A stretch of 64,000 nucleotides of DNA, from contig CM050654.1 in NCBI GenBank assembly GCA_027574665.1, positions 20,652,222-20,716,221 of the forward strand, in the 5' to 3' direction. This DNA comes from Rhynochetos jubatus (taxonomy: Eukaryota > Chordata > Aves > Eurypygiformes > Rhynochetidae). The notes under the pieces are model-generated. The model saw only the letters and a program-made list of their open reading frames with translations, was not told where the DNA came from and did not search any database. Of the stretch, positions 38,976 through 53,300 are shown in pieces. A program made the translations under genes and the position numbers. How positions within the stretch are numbered: position 1 is the stretch's first letter; every line of letters starts with the position of its first letter.

Positions 38976-40796
38976 GAACTAGAGCACTGTACTCCAATGA
39001 AACTATACTAATCCAGTAGATGTGTTGGCTATCTAATACTTTAAGAAAAGCTTCAGTACAGATTGCTTTCTAAGAAAAAATCCCAGTGACCTATTACAAA
39101 ATAATTTTGGCAAATGCAAAATGGGAAGTTGCTTAGCATTTCTGATCAAGAACATACTGCTTCAAACTCATGTATAGCTAATGAACTGGCAGTCTGCATA
39201 GGAGCTTTCATGACAGGAAGATAATAAACATTGAAATGGATAAATTGTCATGAGCTGAACAAAAAAAAAAGCCCTGTCAAATTATCATTTTTATGAGAAT
39301 GGTGCACTTGGTTCTAACGAAAACAAATGTGCTGGTGGCTCCTTGCAGCAGTAATTTTGCTGTCCAAGATGACAGAGTTAGTTCTGAGAAACTTTTTAAT
39401 TGTTTTATCCACATAATGGCATTCTGATCGCTTTTATGTCACTGGGCAAGGAAATAATCTTAACAACAAAAGCTAGATTCCATACCAGAGGTACCATTTT
39501 TATCTTTAATTCTTTATTTGTGGCAGCACAAATGAAAATAATTGTATAGCATGATGACTGGCACAGTGGGATCCATATTGCCCGTACATTGGAGCAGGAT
39601 GGGAGCCAGTACAGAGAATATGTACATATATATGGCTTGGGTTTAATATGAAAACGTTTGTAGAAAGATGTGTTTTGTTTATGCCATACCTGTCTTTGTT
39701 TTTAGTAATATCAGAAGCTGAAGAGACCAACCAATTTTTTTGTCCTTTAAAATGTTGTTACTGAAACTTTCCAGCACTGAACATTTCACTGATCCCCTTT
39801 TCCCTGCCATCTGTCTGATATGGCTTCTTTCCAAATAATACTGCCTTCCCAATGGATATGATTGTCCTGGTACAAGAGTTTTCATTTAGGGTAAGGAAAA
39901 TTCACATTATGTTCCGTTGTTTCTTCGACAGTGGGTATAAATATTGAATGGCCATTTACACTTACTGTTTGTAGATTTGAAGATGAACACCAAAAAAACT
40001 CTGTCAGAAGCTCTGACTTGTGCTCTGCTTTGTTGAAAACCTGACACTCACTGTTAAAAACATTTGTGTTTTTTGTCATTATGATGTTCTGTGTTAGTTT
40101 GTTTATTTTGACAATTACTTTATTACAGTATTTGTATAACCAAAGAATGGATAGTTTGAAATCTGGTTGGCTGGTTAAAAAATGTCAAGTTCCAGATTGT
40201 ACACAGCACTGCAGAAGTGTTAATTCAACATTTTGGAAATAGTCATTTTATCTTAGAAGTTCAACATGTCTTAGGCAAGAGCATATTTTAGAAGCTGAGC
40301 ACTTAGCCATGTGCCATTTAACGGGCTGTCGAGTTGGGCACAAAATCACTAATCTCTTGTTGAAGAATATCTGAAGAATTTTAGGTTTATTTAAATTATA
40401 TTTTGTGGTCATATATTGCTTTAGGTATTGCATTGTATCTAAGGACATCAACAGAGAAATTACATCCCTTGGATGTAAGAAAATGCAATGCATCATTAAA
40501 AATACATAGGAAAAAAGCACTGTATTTTTACGTGCACAAGTGCATTAACTGTTGAAAAGGTGGAGAGGTCTCATTTCCCCTTCTTCCTTTACGCTAGAAT
40601 CACTTTCATGCTAGTAATTAAATAGTGCATTTTATAGTGAGCAATTGTAATAAAAACTCATCAGACACTGACAACTTCCTTTAAGAGGAGCATATTACAT
40701 TATGCTCTGAACTATGTAGATCATCTTTGAACGGTGATAGAATTTCTTGTCGTACAATTAACTCTGTGTATCCCAGAATATCCCACGCACAATCTT

Positions 40797-40798
<2 letters not shown>

Positions 40799-40828
<30 letters not shown>
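40799..40828. repeat. T30 homopolymer
   Basis: Thirty consecutive T residues in intergenic DNA. On the minus strand this would be an A-tail, but no retroposed body is recognisable next to it. Confidence 0.9.
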
Positions 40829-40831
<3 letters not shown>

Positions 40832-42601
40832 ACTGTATGCACTCTCACATTTAAGGGAGACACTACTCTCTTTCTTTGAAAGAGTCGAATGTTTTAGGTT
40901 ATCTGTAGTCTGGGTTTCAAGAAGCGATTTTCATCCATTCAACTGAAAGAGTGAACCTTTGGCTCTCAGGATCTGTCGCTGTGCCAGTGTCACTTCTAAA
41001 TTCTTGACTAGGAGCTTGAAACAACTGTCTTGTCAGGCAGCCAGCTCCAGGGTTAACTCTGAATCCTCTGCGTGCTGGGACAAGACATTGGGAGTTCAGT
41101 CAATGGTTTGAGGATACATGTGGAGGGTAACTCAAAGGTGTCAGCACTATTTAAGTCTTCCCAAGGTTGTAACTTGAAGACTTGCATTTCATTTACACAA
41201 AGGTCCTTTTCCAGTGCCCTGGTAGTACAAATATTGCAATTTTTTAGCCTGTTCTGAACTGGAATTGCAGGAGTAGTGCATGTAAGGCCATGTTCGTCTT
41301 TTGAGCTGTGCTGAATCACTGAAAGAATGATTTGTAAGCAGCAAAAGGCAATCCAGGAGCAGCTGAAGTCAAGGCAGCTGAGGACAACAATTCCACTCCA
41401 AAGGTGGATATGATCGATAAAACTTGTAGGTTACATAGCTTCCTACTGAGTCTTTAACTTGATAATGTAAAGAGGTCTCCCAGGAGAAATAGAAAATATC
41501 ATTACTTTTCTGGTTTTCATCTGAAATTCCAGAAGGTATATTTCCTGCACTGGTGTAAGTTTCTATAACAAGAAAGTTCTTCCTCTTTTGGTGGTGAATG
41601 TGCTCAGTATAAAAAGCAATTTACAGTTTATTATTTTTTCCAATATTGCTGTGAGTTATTATTACACATCTGAAAGATTTCCCCCCACCCCCACGCCCCC
41701 CCAGTGATTGACATTCAATGTAATCTCCTGGAATTGTATCTAGATTCCACTTTGTGCAATTATGATATTGGTTTACTTTTTTTTTTTTTTTTAAACTAAA
41801 CAGACACTCAGCACATAACTCATAGTGCAGGATGTAGCTTTTCAACCAGATGATATTTATTACTCTGGAAAACTATTTGGAAAAAAAAGGACTCTAACTT
41901 GCATGAAAATGAACATATTCTCATGTAAATTCCTCAAGAGGAAGCTAGCAGAATTAACAAGTATGAAAACAGGGAGTCTGCTCACTTCACCAAAGTTTGC
42001 CCAAAGGCTGGGAAGCAGCTGAATTACTGGGTAATATCTTGTTTTTACTGTGAAACAGATGTACACTGCCAGATCATTTTCCTGTGGAAAACCCCCCCAA
42101 AACAAACAAACAACCCCAAACCTTAGTATGTTATATATGTTAGATGTAAACAGAGTGTGATCAGTTCCAAACTTCAGCTAGCAACTTTGCCATGAACTCC
42201 TGTGAGACGAGAATCAGGCATTGTATTTAATAAGAGATTCATTCTTACTTAATTACATGAATGTGGTCAGTAAACAGTCTTACTGACCAGAATGTGGAAA
42301 TAGGACTGTGATGTTACGTATATTGTTTGGTTGCAGGCAGTGTGTTTTGGATTAGCAATGTTGACCCTGAGCCCTGTTCTTGTAGACACATAGCTTGGTT
42401 GCTAAAAATAGGCTTAGGCATGGAAGTTATTTAAAAATGTTTTGGTGGTGGTTTTGGAGATTTGGACAGAGATATTTGGAGAGGGGGAAATCTGGTTCAC
42501 AGTACTTGTAGTAAATGCAAAATGTTTATCAATGCTAGTTGCTTTTGTAGACTTTCACTTTCCAAATTAATCTGAGAAGTGATTAGTCTGTAGCATTGGA
42601 C

Positions 42602-43006
42602 TTATCTCGCTGTTCTGTTGTTTCTGGCAGTGCTTAGACCATCATCATACCAAATCCCAAGGGGAAGAGATGGCTGGAGGATAATTACTGGCAGTGATTC
42701 CTGTCTTACTGCGTCTGCAAACCTGGGTGAATAAGCTTGCTCCATGAAGAGTCTGTGTGAAGAACTACCCTTTGCATGTAGGGTGTTTTCATAGTTGAAG
42801 ATATGCTGCATGAGAGCTATAACAATAGCTTCAGAACTGTAGTCTGAATAGTCATTTCCCTGTTCTTTTCCGTCCATGCCAGCATCACTGCTGTTGAAGC
42901 TCTCTGTAGACCACAGCTGCAGCATGACCCGCTGTGTCTCTGCCTCTGTGTTCGTTGTTGCCCCTTCAAGGCAGAGCTCAGAACCAGTTAACCTGTCTGA
43001 GGTGCC
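42602..43006 (-). CDS. Unrecognised open frame on the minus strand, doubtful
   Basis: A 134-codon open frame on the minus strand runs from just after an in-frame TGA (43009-43007) to its stop at 42604-42602. An ATG occurs at 42925. The predicted peptide is hydrophilic and mixed in composition (for example the MLQLWSTESFNSSDAGMDGK stretch, then SDYSSEAIVIALMQHIFNYE), which looks more protein-like than the surrounding frames. A consensus-like splice donor (GTAAGA, 42709-42704) lies inside it, so a real exon could end at 42710. I recognise no domain and no homologue. No poly(A) signal or partner exon is evident. It may be a remnant of a gene or transposable element, or chance. Confidence 0.2.
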   Translation of the reverse strand, partial: GTSDRLTGSELCLEGATTNTEAETQRVMLQLWSTESFNSSDAGMDGKEQGNDYSDYSSEAIVIALMQHIFNYENTLHAKGSSSHRLFMEQAYSPRFADAVRQESLPVIILQPSLPLGIWYDDGLSTARNNRTAR

Positions 43007-43443
43007 TCAGCAAAGCTGGTGCATCTCCTAAAATCTAACCACGAACTGAGCCTATGCCAAAGGCTGTACCTTTGGCATATGAATGACCCCCTTCAAAGTC
43101 AGACGGACCGCTCAGACAGGCTAAAGCTCAGCATATGGGTCAGCATTTTTAGTATATGTCTTCCCCTTTTGAAATGGCTATGCTGATTTGTGTTTTGAAA
43201 TGCTGTGAAAGAGAAGCCCCTCCCACACCCACAGCCCCCCACCAAAAATTCTGAATAGCAAGGACAGCAGAACATGTCAGTCATGCTATCCTTGCACTAC
43301 CCAGACATCTGTGAAAATTTCATGCTTCTGTGAGCAGATTCTCCAAAGGGATGAATTTGGCTCTAAGTCTTTCAGGGAATACTTCCATTTTCCCTTCCTC
43401 TGCTTTTTTGTTGTAGGTTTTTAATTGTCCTTGGTAATAAAAC

Positions 43444-43466
43444 AAAAAAAAAAAAAAAAAAAAAAA
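43444..43466. repeat. A23 homopolymer
   Basis: Twenty-three consecutive A residues. No associated retroposon could be identified. Confidence 0.9.
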
Positions 43467-44379
43467 GGAAAAAGTCACAAATTAAATAAAAAGTATAAAC
43501 AACAGGAGGGGGCAGGCTTAAACTGACAAAAGGCAAGAAAATCAGACTAGCTGTAAACCTGGAAATGCTGTTCCCAACTCCTAGTGTGTGCAGGAAATGC
43601 AGCACATATGGCACATCGAATCACCTGGAGCTAGGCCTCTTTGTTGCACCTTGGCATAGGAGAGCAGGAGCAAAGCAGAGATGCAGATTTTAACCCCCAG
43701 TTATCTGGTGTCTATCAGCTTATTCTTACACTTGGCTTCCAGATCACAAGTATAAGATGTTAAAAATAGAATCGTTTCCGAATGATCTCTTCTGTACTTA
43801 AATGTGGATAGCAGTAATTTTTGTTGATTAAAAACTTTCTATAGAATTCTTTCTGGTGTTTAAGAAATACATATGAATGTAATTGTACCTTTTCTTATAG
43901 AAAAGATGAATTTTATTATAACAACACTTCATTTGCGATGCTTTTTGCAAAAGCTGTTTCAGATAGTATGCTTTAAGTGAGCCTCTCAGTGTGCCTCACA
44001 ATCATTAATGAATCAGACTTTAGATAAAGACAGTGTAGCTATGGCAGGATATCATTATACAGGGGAGTAGAGTGAAGCATGAAGATGTAAATATTTACTA
44101 CATCTTGCACGATATTGAGGAAAAGATAGCTCTAAGAGTAGGATGATGTTTTTTACTGTTCATAGTGTACTCATCATAAAAAGGATCTTTGAAAAATTCA
44201 AACCATTCCTAACATTGGCAAACATTTTTGTCAGGGAGAAAATGAAAGCAGTTTTTAAAGCAAGTCAGAACATCTGATATTGAGTATTTGGCCACAGTTT
44301 TGGGGTTTTCTGATTTTTTTTTTTTAAAGCTGAATTGCTCTGGTTTGAGAAATTAAACCCAAAAAGGTTTCTGCTTACC

Positions 44380-44397
44380 TTTTTTTTTTTTTTTTTT
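44380..44397. repeat. T18 homopolymer
   Basis: A run of 18 T in T-rich intergenic DNA; similar shorter runs follow near 44500-44532. Confidence 0.85.
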
Positions 44398-44399
44398 CT

Positions 44400-47300
44400 T
44401 TTGGCATGACATTTTTCATTTATTTGGAAAAAGAAGAAGGACAAAAATCTTCAGAATGAAAGAAAGTGCTTTCAGGTTGATGCCAATCCATGGGTTTTTT
44501 TGTTGGTGTTTTGTTTTGTTTTGTTTTTTTTTAATAACAGAGATCTTCCAGATGCTGCTGCTTCTGCTTCTGCCTCCCTTCCTGCTCTAGAAATCAGTTT
44601 CATTTATTCAGTTTACTTTACCACAGATCTCCTTGATATGACTAAGGATGTGCCCTGACTGTCATAGTATAGTCTAGACTTTCTGTCAAGATTTATATGT
44701 TTTTCTGTATTTCATGCACTTCTAAAACAAAATGGGTATTAATTATTAAACATCAAGTTCTGAAGACCAAAACATTTTTTACTTGTTTACTTTACAGGGA
44801 TATAATCAATATCACATGCTTATATTGCACAGCTTTATGATTAACTGGAATCTTATATTTTAAAATATAGAAGTGTAAGATTTCAAACTTATGAGTACAG
44901 AATTTTATGTCCTATATTTAAAAAAAGCAGTGGGCTAAGAACATAGTGCAACATATGCTGCTTGAATTGTCAGAAAACTAGTGTGTATGTTCAGTTGAGA
45001 CAAGGAAAGCCAGGACATTTTTGCTGTAATTAGCAGTTACTGGGACACAGGACTCTACTTTTGAAAATGGTTTGTTTGCAGCAGTTGAAATTTTATTGAT
45101 CAAAATTACCCCATAATCATATTATTGCTACAGTCTGTTTTCAAAAAACAGCATTAGTACAGTGAAATTGGTGTCAACGTTGTCAGGACATTTAACTATA
45201 AGCAAGTGATTCAATCTCTCTCTGCCTGTGGAGACTGATTTTAACAGACACAAGTTCTTCTGAGCTCTGGACAGAAGGCAACTTCAGTCCAAAAGCTCCG
45301 CAGCCATTTTGGTGCTTCTTTTTTTACTGAGCTAATATATGCAGTGACAATATGGGTATTTTGGACCAAAGCTGACTTGCATTTGACTGCCTTGAAGCAG
45401 AGAGCAGAAGAACTTGTATCTGGAAATCAAACACAGTTGGTTTTTCAGCAAAGGTGTTTCAGTGAAGACTTAAATTCTTGAGTCTGGCTCTAACTGCTGT
45501 GGTCTCACTTTTGTGTCTGCACTGAGCTTGTGACCTGATGCCAAGTAATCCTCTCATTGGCAGGATAAAGTCACTACCTTATCAGGTTTGCATTCTATAG
45601 CAGTCACCTTTTTTGCCTTTTCTAAAAAATTTTTTTGCTATTAGATAAAAATTTTGTAAATGCGTTGGACTGCCTGAATTAGGAAAGAGTTTTGAGTTTT
45701 GATAGCTTAATAGAAGAAAAGTGGGCAGCTATTTTTGGATTGTCTCAATCTGCATTTTTTAGCAAGCACACCTATTTCTTGGGCAAAAAAAGAGAAGACA
45801 TCTTCCAGTGTTAGTGGCACATGAATGCAGCTATTGACAGTGACTGAAGTCACTTTTGTTGAGGTCACCAAAATTAAACATTTTGTTGGTGAAAGAGGAT
45901 AGGAGAAGCTTTGATGTCTCAAATTCTTCTGCTGTTCCCTAAAGCTTTTCACACCAACTACTGACCTTCTCAGTGAAAATGGCAATTTGGAGTCAGAGAG
46001 GAAAGGTGTTCAGTGAAGTTCAGTGCATGAGGGAAGAGTTTCATGGGTGTGGGAAGGCAACCACAGGAAAGTAAACATGGCCTGCTGGATTTCAACAGGT
46101 TAGTAAATACAAATGCTGTAACGTTTCCATAGAGCTCTTTCTGTAAAGGCAACTGTTATGTGCAATGTATCACGTTGGTTTATTTTACTAAGTTATATGC
46201 CCTTTTTAACTCTGCTTTACTTACAAAAATTGTTTGAAGTTGGTGAATAGCAACCCTGAGGGACATCAAAGTTTCAAAAAAAATGTGGAAAAGAGGTGTT
46301 ACAATTTAGGATAAATCAGTCATTATCGAGGTGTGTTGAGATCTGGTGTTTTTGGCATCTAGTGTGCAATCAGAACACCATCTTGTGGCCTAGGTCTCCT
46401 GTAATGCATTAAAGTGTTTGTAAACCTTACTTGTACCTCCCAGCAGTGCTGGGGATTGAGGCACCTCTAACTCCCATGAACTCTGTGGCAAAGTTCCCAC
46501 TGAAGGTAGTAGGAGGGAGAGGAAGGCTCAATTACCATCTTTTGTCAAGCGCAATGAGGTACTGCTGAAATGGGCTGTACCAGTCTGAAGGGCTTGTGTT
46601 TGTTACACATGGAGTGATCCCTGAGGAGGGGGAGCATAGGTTAAGTATTTATTTAACATCAAGATGCTGAAATTTAGGCAGCACATTCTAAGTACACAAC
46701 TGGCCTTTTTCTAGGACATTGACATACTAACCTTTCTTCCCTTCAGCTCAGCCTTTTTAACTTTCTGTTGTTTCTTTTTTTAACCCATGCAAAATTGTCA
46801 AAATCTAAACGCCTTTCTATTGACAAGATAAACTAATGTCAGTAGTAGAAGAAGTGTTGACATGAAAGGCTAGATTACCATAGACAAACATTTCTCAACT
46901 CTTATAAACCTTTTCTTTTCTGACTATTCACAGGTATGGGCTGGCAGATAAATTCAGAGGAGAGTGCCGTATTTTGCTGTCTGCTTTCACTGTCTTTGAG
47001 GTATGCCATTGTAAATGTCTTGTCTGTGAGTTCTGAAGAAGGGAGAAACATTTTCTTAAAACTAGAATTGTCCCTTAAGCAGGTGGCTAGTGCAGTTTTC
47101 TAACATTGTCCTACTTGGCATATTTCTTGTGGCTATCTCTCTGTAGGATAATATACAAGGACAAAAAGAAGGAGGTGAGGGTAAAAGTTTTATAACCCAA
47201 ATAATGGCAGCACACCTACTTCCACCTATCCCAGACTATGCTATGCATTAATAACCTGGGCTCATTATCTTGTAAAAAAAAAAAATCCAGGCTTTTCTGT

Positions 47301-50300
47301 TTATACACAGTTAGCTCACAGGACTCGTAGGTTGACTGGGAGGCCAGTCAAGCTGATATACATATGTGCATTCAGGTTTTATATATGATGAGGAGTACAG
47401 TGCTTAGTTTTGCTTATTCTGCAAGATTAAAGGAAATCTTTTTGGTTTATTTATATTTTCATTTAACAACAAAATCTTCATTTGGTTTTGTCTGTAAGTT
47501 TAGCTCACTTCAGTCACTCCTGTACCCTCGCTGTGTGTTTTTATTCTAGCAACCACTTTCACCAGTTTTAGCAAGGCTTCTTTCAATGCTTGACCATATG
47601 TGAATTGACACAACAGCCTACAGCCTATTTTGATTTCCTTTATTCTGTAGATTTTTGCCTATGCATAGTATAATAATTCCTATGAAGCTGTCAGAATCTG
47701 TTCTATCAAAATTACTTAGAGATCCTGTTGTTCAGGGATCATTGAAATGATAGATTGCTATGGTCTCTCTTGCTAATGTGTGCTTAGGGAGTCCTTCATT
47801 TACACGATAGACTTATTCAATTTTTGGTGAAATGTGATTATTACTCTTGCACAGAAGACACATGTTCCTTCTAGATATGGCTTGCTTATTTTTTAAACAA
47901 ATGATGTAAAAATACTTATCCTTCTGAGAGTAATGATATGGCTTAGGGAGTCAGTCCACAAAAACTCTATTTTTAACCTTACCAACCAATTGCCTTTACC
48001 TTGCTATTTGAAGGACTGACGATTTCACATAGCATTGGACTGTTAGTAAGGACTGTCAAGAAGTCCAGTAACCACAGAGGCAGATGGCTCAGGGTGACTG
48101 GAAATCATGGGAAGCTGACTGTGAAGTAAGGTCTGCATCTACACAAGTGAATTCCTCTCTTCAACAGTTCAGTTTTGCTCGTTACATTCCTGGGTATGCA
48201 GCAGCAGAAGTGTGGTTAGAATGGTCCAGTACTGGTTGTGGAGCTGTGCATGAGATTTTAAGTATGCAAATGTTTGAAAGCACCAGGCACCCTGGAAAAC
48301 TGTAGTCTAAATCTAGCTGGTTTTTATTCAGTCCTTTTTAAGGAGAACAACAATGCGATTTAAAAACCTTTATCTTACTCAAATGCTACTTTGATGTTAT
48401 TATCTTGGTTATGATGCTATTTCTTGGTGCTGTAACTGAGTGATGACGGTGGTAGGATGGAAAACTGAGGCAGAAAAATAGAGAAGAAAATTGTAAGTGT
48501 AATCCTCCCAACATTTGTTTCTGTCTCATTTGCTCGAATGGGCCTGGTCATGGCAGTAGGCTATACCTGCTTAAGTAATATTTCATAATGTTGAGCCCTG
48601 TGCTTGAGTCAGGAGCCTCCTAGACTCTATGAGCATATGGGGGAACATGAACTGAGGGGTGCAGGGAGATCTTAGGAACTGCTTTTTCCATAAGCCCCAC
48701 AACTGGTATCAGGGTGGCTGGCTGCACCTTGTGCAGTATCTGTTATTTAGGGTCTTATTCTCAGTTGTGCTTTCAGTTTCAACTGGGCACGTGAAACCAC
48801 ATACCTTAGAGAAAGAAACTAACTAAATGGATTGTATCATTCAATTTCAGGGGATTTATCCACCTTATCTTGTAATTTTTACTTACATGAATAATCTTTA
48901 TTTACACATCCTTAATTTGAATGGGATTACTTGCATTAGTGTTAATGTGAGTAGCAGGTACAGGATTAGTTCCTGCATTTGTCAGTGGTGCCAAAAGTGA
49001 CATAATACAATAATTTGGTTACACTTTCAATTATAATCTGAAATTAAAGAGCTTTAATTTTGAGCTGTTGCTCTGAATAGCAAGTATTGATACTTGTAAT
49101 TGAATTCTAAGATAGAACTTTCCAAACATTTGTAATGCAGGAAGCTCTCTCATTATGTGAGATTCACTTGGCAGATGAATGGTCATCACTTAGGAACAAT
49201 ATTAAATCCTTCATTTCAAGAGTCAAAAGGACTAGAACCTGCTTCTAAGGTAAAATATTTAATCTATTTCATATCGTAAAATTCTATAGTCTGAAATTAC
49301 TACGTTGAAAAACATTTTGATAAATATTTGAGGATGTGATGTGATGAATTTGTATTAGAATTGTACTTTGAACTAGTGTAATTCATGTTGGCAGGACCAC
49401 CTGACGAGGCAGGCCCTGATCCTGAAAAACGCTCCAGGCAGACCATCAAGGAAAACTTAGCTGCCTTGAGTAGTTTTCAGGACTCAGTGCTAAAATTTTA
49501 CATCGTATGAATAAGGATGGCAGAATGAAAATAAATCAGGATGCAGCTAGCCTGTTTTCCACACTGACAGGTTTGGGGGTTTCTTTTTTGGTTTGTTTAG
49601 TTTTGTTCTTGTATAACTTGATTTTTTAACATGTTTACATTTGGTTCGTGTGCAGCTTTCAGCCTTCATGTAATTAAATAGAAAATGTTGGGAAATTAAT
49701 CATTTTGGCAAATATTCTTTTTTTCAATGCCCAAGACTTTTGTTGTTGGATAAATGCTCCCAACTTTATATAAAGCTTTCTCTCACGTGGAGTAAAGAAA
49801 ATCTGAAAAATATGGGCAAATGAGATACATCTCATCAGCCCCATCTAAAATCAATGCTAATAACTGGAAATCTGTTTACAACACAGCCTTGCAGTAGCTT
49901 GAAGACAAGGTGTATATCATATCAATCATTGTGGTTGCAAATCACTATATATGCAGGGAGATATGGTGACCCTGACTCCAGTCATAGCTTATTTGACTAA
50001 GCAGCAACGGTAGACAGTGAATGTAATCCTGTTGTTTGCTTGCTGTAAGTGATACTGTATGTATTACCTCTCTGAAACAGGGGGGGCAAAAAGTTATGTG
50101 CATCAAAGTACCCTGGACTTTTTGGAATCTGAATTCTCTTCTCCATGGCCAGCTTCCTTACTGGCCTAGGAAGGTGACTCAGAGCTCTGCCAACACCTCG
50201 GTCTTTCGCTCCATAGGAAGTATTCAGGACCACAGCAGCAGTTGGCTGCAAGTCTATTATGGTATAAAATCCTTACTTTTTTTTTTTCCCTTGAAATTAC

Positions 50301-53300
50301 ATAAAAGATAATCATGGTGTGGCCTTGAATAAAGACTTCAGTTCTTATTTACAGTAGGTATTTCTAATGTTCCCTTTCATATTTTGTAAACTGCTGGTTT
50401 GACTTTAAAAGCAAATATGACAAGTAGCTAAAACCTGCTGTTTTCAATTGCACTAGAAATTCTAGCTATGTGAGAATTGGCTTGGCGTCTGGAATGAAAA
50501 TTGGGTACAAAAATACCCAGGTTTGGAGAAATATGAAGAAGGTAGAAGAAAACTTTTTTTTTTTTTTAGATGACCAAAGTGTGACAGTGGATTTTAGTCT
50601 TGTTTGAAAGAACACAAGATTAAGATATAGATGAAGGTATTATGAGCCTGAAAGCTTACCTGTTTTTAGTCATCTGGGATGGTCTATAAGAATTCATCAC
50701 TTTTTCAGACAAAGCTTCCTTGTCTTCCAGCTGTAGACAGCTTGGTTACTACTTAAGATATAGAAACACTGTGAAAGAATGAGGAAATGAAATATGAAAA
50801 ATTACAGAAATAGTCTGACATTCTAGTGAAAATAGGAGTTTCTGTTGGATGAACAATAGGCAGTCTGGTAGAGTTAGATAATTGTCTTAGCTCAAGTTAG
50901 AAGAGAGGATTTAGGAAATTGAAATTGATATGTCCAAATACGGAAATGGAGAACAAGATTTGCATATTTCTGATGACAGACTCATTTATTATTCAAGACG
51001 TGCTCTTCTGCAGCAGACAAGACCACCATAGACTGCAGCGATAAAAGCAAAGGCAAAATTTGGCCGTTACTCAAGGGGAAATGACTAAACTTAATTTGTT
51101 CTGAATCTGGATGTGCAGAGCTCAAATACTCTAACTTACATGAAAATGTCTTCTTCAGTCCCTCAGCTACTAAAAGTTGTAATAACATGAGATCATAAAA
51201 CCAGAAATAACTTCTAAAAGATTATTCTTTTAAATAAGTGATTCTAAACTCCTGTTGGAAGAAGGTGCGAAAAATAAACTATACCCTCCAGACCCTGTAT
51301 TTTCAGAGCTGCCAGGAAGTTAGCCACAAAAAACTTTAAAGTCAATGGGAGTTAATAAATCATGGGGAGTTGTGTACCTCGACCTCATGAAATTCTGGAC
51401 ATTTTAAAGAAAATAACAACTGACATAGAGGGGAAAGTTATAAAGTATCAGAGTAGATAATACATAAGTAAATAAGCCAAATATCTAACAAAATTAAAAA
51501 CGTGATGGAATACAGAAGATGGATGGCAAAGAGATGGATGAATACATTGAGTTATATAAGGGGGAATTCATAGGGTCTCAGAAAATACAATTGCTTGAGG
51601 AACTGATGGAAATTGGAAAGCAAGCCATCAGGTATAATTGCTGTGAGGAACAGCTTCCTGCTGAGGCAGAAGAGGTTTACCCTCAGCACTGTTCAAATGC
51701 ATCACAACAAGTACAACAAACATAAAACTAGATCCCTCACAAAATCAAGAGGTAGGAGAAGGAGTTTGAATAAGCATACAAACATACCACATGTAATGGA
51801 GAAGAGACAGCACAGAGGGAGCACTGGGGTGGGGGGAGGAAAATTCACATTGTACTGTGGTTGAGGAAGAAAGCAGATGACTGATAGGATATGGCTGCTT
51901 GAGGAACACCAGAAGCATGTACTCTCTCTGTTGCAGAAGGGAGATTCTGATGAAAGTATTTGGCACAGGGAGAAGCTAACTCTTTGCATCACAGATTTTC
52001 AGTCCAGCAGGTATGTGCAGCGAAATAACTCACTAGTCCCATAAAAAGTATTACAGTAAAATACAGGAATTTTTCTGATATAAATCTTGTAGATTCAAGT
52101 TCTGTCTAATTCACTTCTAATATGTAAAATTTCAAACCTATGGCAGGAAGGTTTCAGAAGACAGAGACCATTAGCACCTACATTCTTTTTAGTTTTACAA
52201 GGCACAGGTGCTTATGACCCTTATAAAATCTCACCCAAACAAAAATGGGTAAAAGCTCTCTCCTCAAAAGCTATTTACAAATGGTCTTCCAAAGAGGCAA
52301 GTAAATAAATAAAATGTTTGTTGATAAAAGTCTCTTTACAAACATTAAAAGGAAGACAAGGTTTTGCAATGCATATGAAGAATGATAAAGTCACCAAACG
52401 AAGCTCGCTAACTGTTCATATCTGTGCAACGTTGAAATGAATAGAAGCTTATTATTTTATGCCTATGGTGAGACTGGGCTGTAACCTCAGACGGTAGAGG
52501 AAAACCAAAGTTAATTGAAGACAAAGTACTTATGTATTGCCAAATGAAGGAATTAATTGTTAAAGCTTTTCAGATCTAGGAAAAACGTCCTCTTTCGAGG
52601 AAATTCAGAAACAATGAAGTCAAAGTAGCTGTTACAGCAGGGAGAAAACTTAGATGCCCCATGAAAAGTCCCAATTTTAATGGATGCTATACAACAGGAA
52701 CCTGTGAAGAGACATGAAGAACCAAGACATGAAGCTCTAGCAGACAGTGTGCAAACTAGTTGAATTGTGAATTGCTTATAGGTAACATACCTACTTATAG
52801 TGACATTCCACTTAAAAAATTTAAGCTAAATTAAGCTGGCTTTGTGCCATAAAGAGCATATTTACAAGCACTGTTTCACAGGTGGTCAGAATCCGTGATT
52901 TAATACACAGGCTATCTTTGCAGCTGTGCAGCCATTCAAAAGCACAATTTGGTGTCATTGAGAGACTGCATAAGCTCTCTAAACTAATGAACTTTGTAGC
53001 ATATGAAAGTAAAAGATGTTGCTCTGAGTACAAAGCAAAAGAAGCTACAAAAAACCCCAGAACAGTTTGCCAGAAGGACAAACAGCAGGAGAACACAGGT
53101 AAAGGTTTTGAATAGATGCCAAAAACTAGAAGGCACAACAGAGATAAATAAAATACACAGTGAAGATGCAATATAATAAAATACTGTAATTTGGACTGTC
53201 AGCATGAATGTAGTGAGTTCAGAATAGAACAAGTGAGTTAGCTTTTATGGGATATTTAACCACAAACTGCCATCAACTGAGGCTGCTGCTGGTAATACAT

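Noticed and set aside
51519-51725. Acidic 68-codon frame (DGKEMDEYIELYKG...)
   Set aside because: It looks hydrophilic and exon-like but lacks recognisable motifs or good splice sites, and does not match any dynein tail segment I know.
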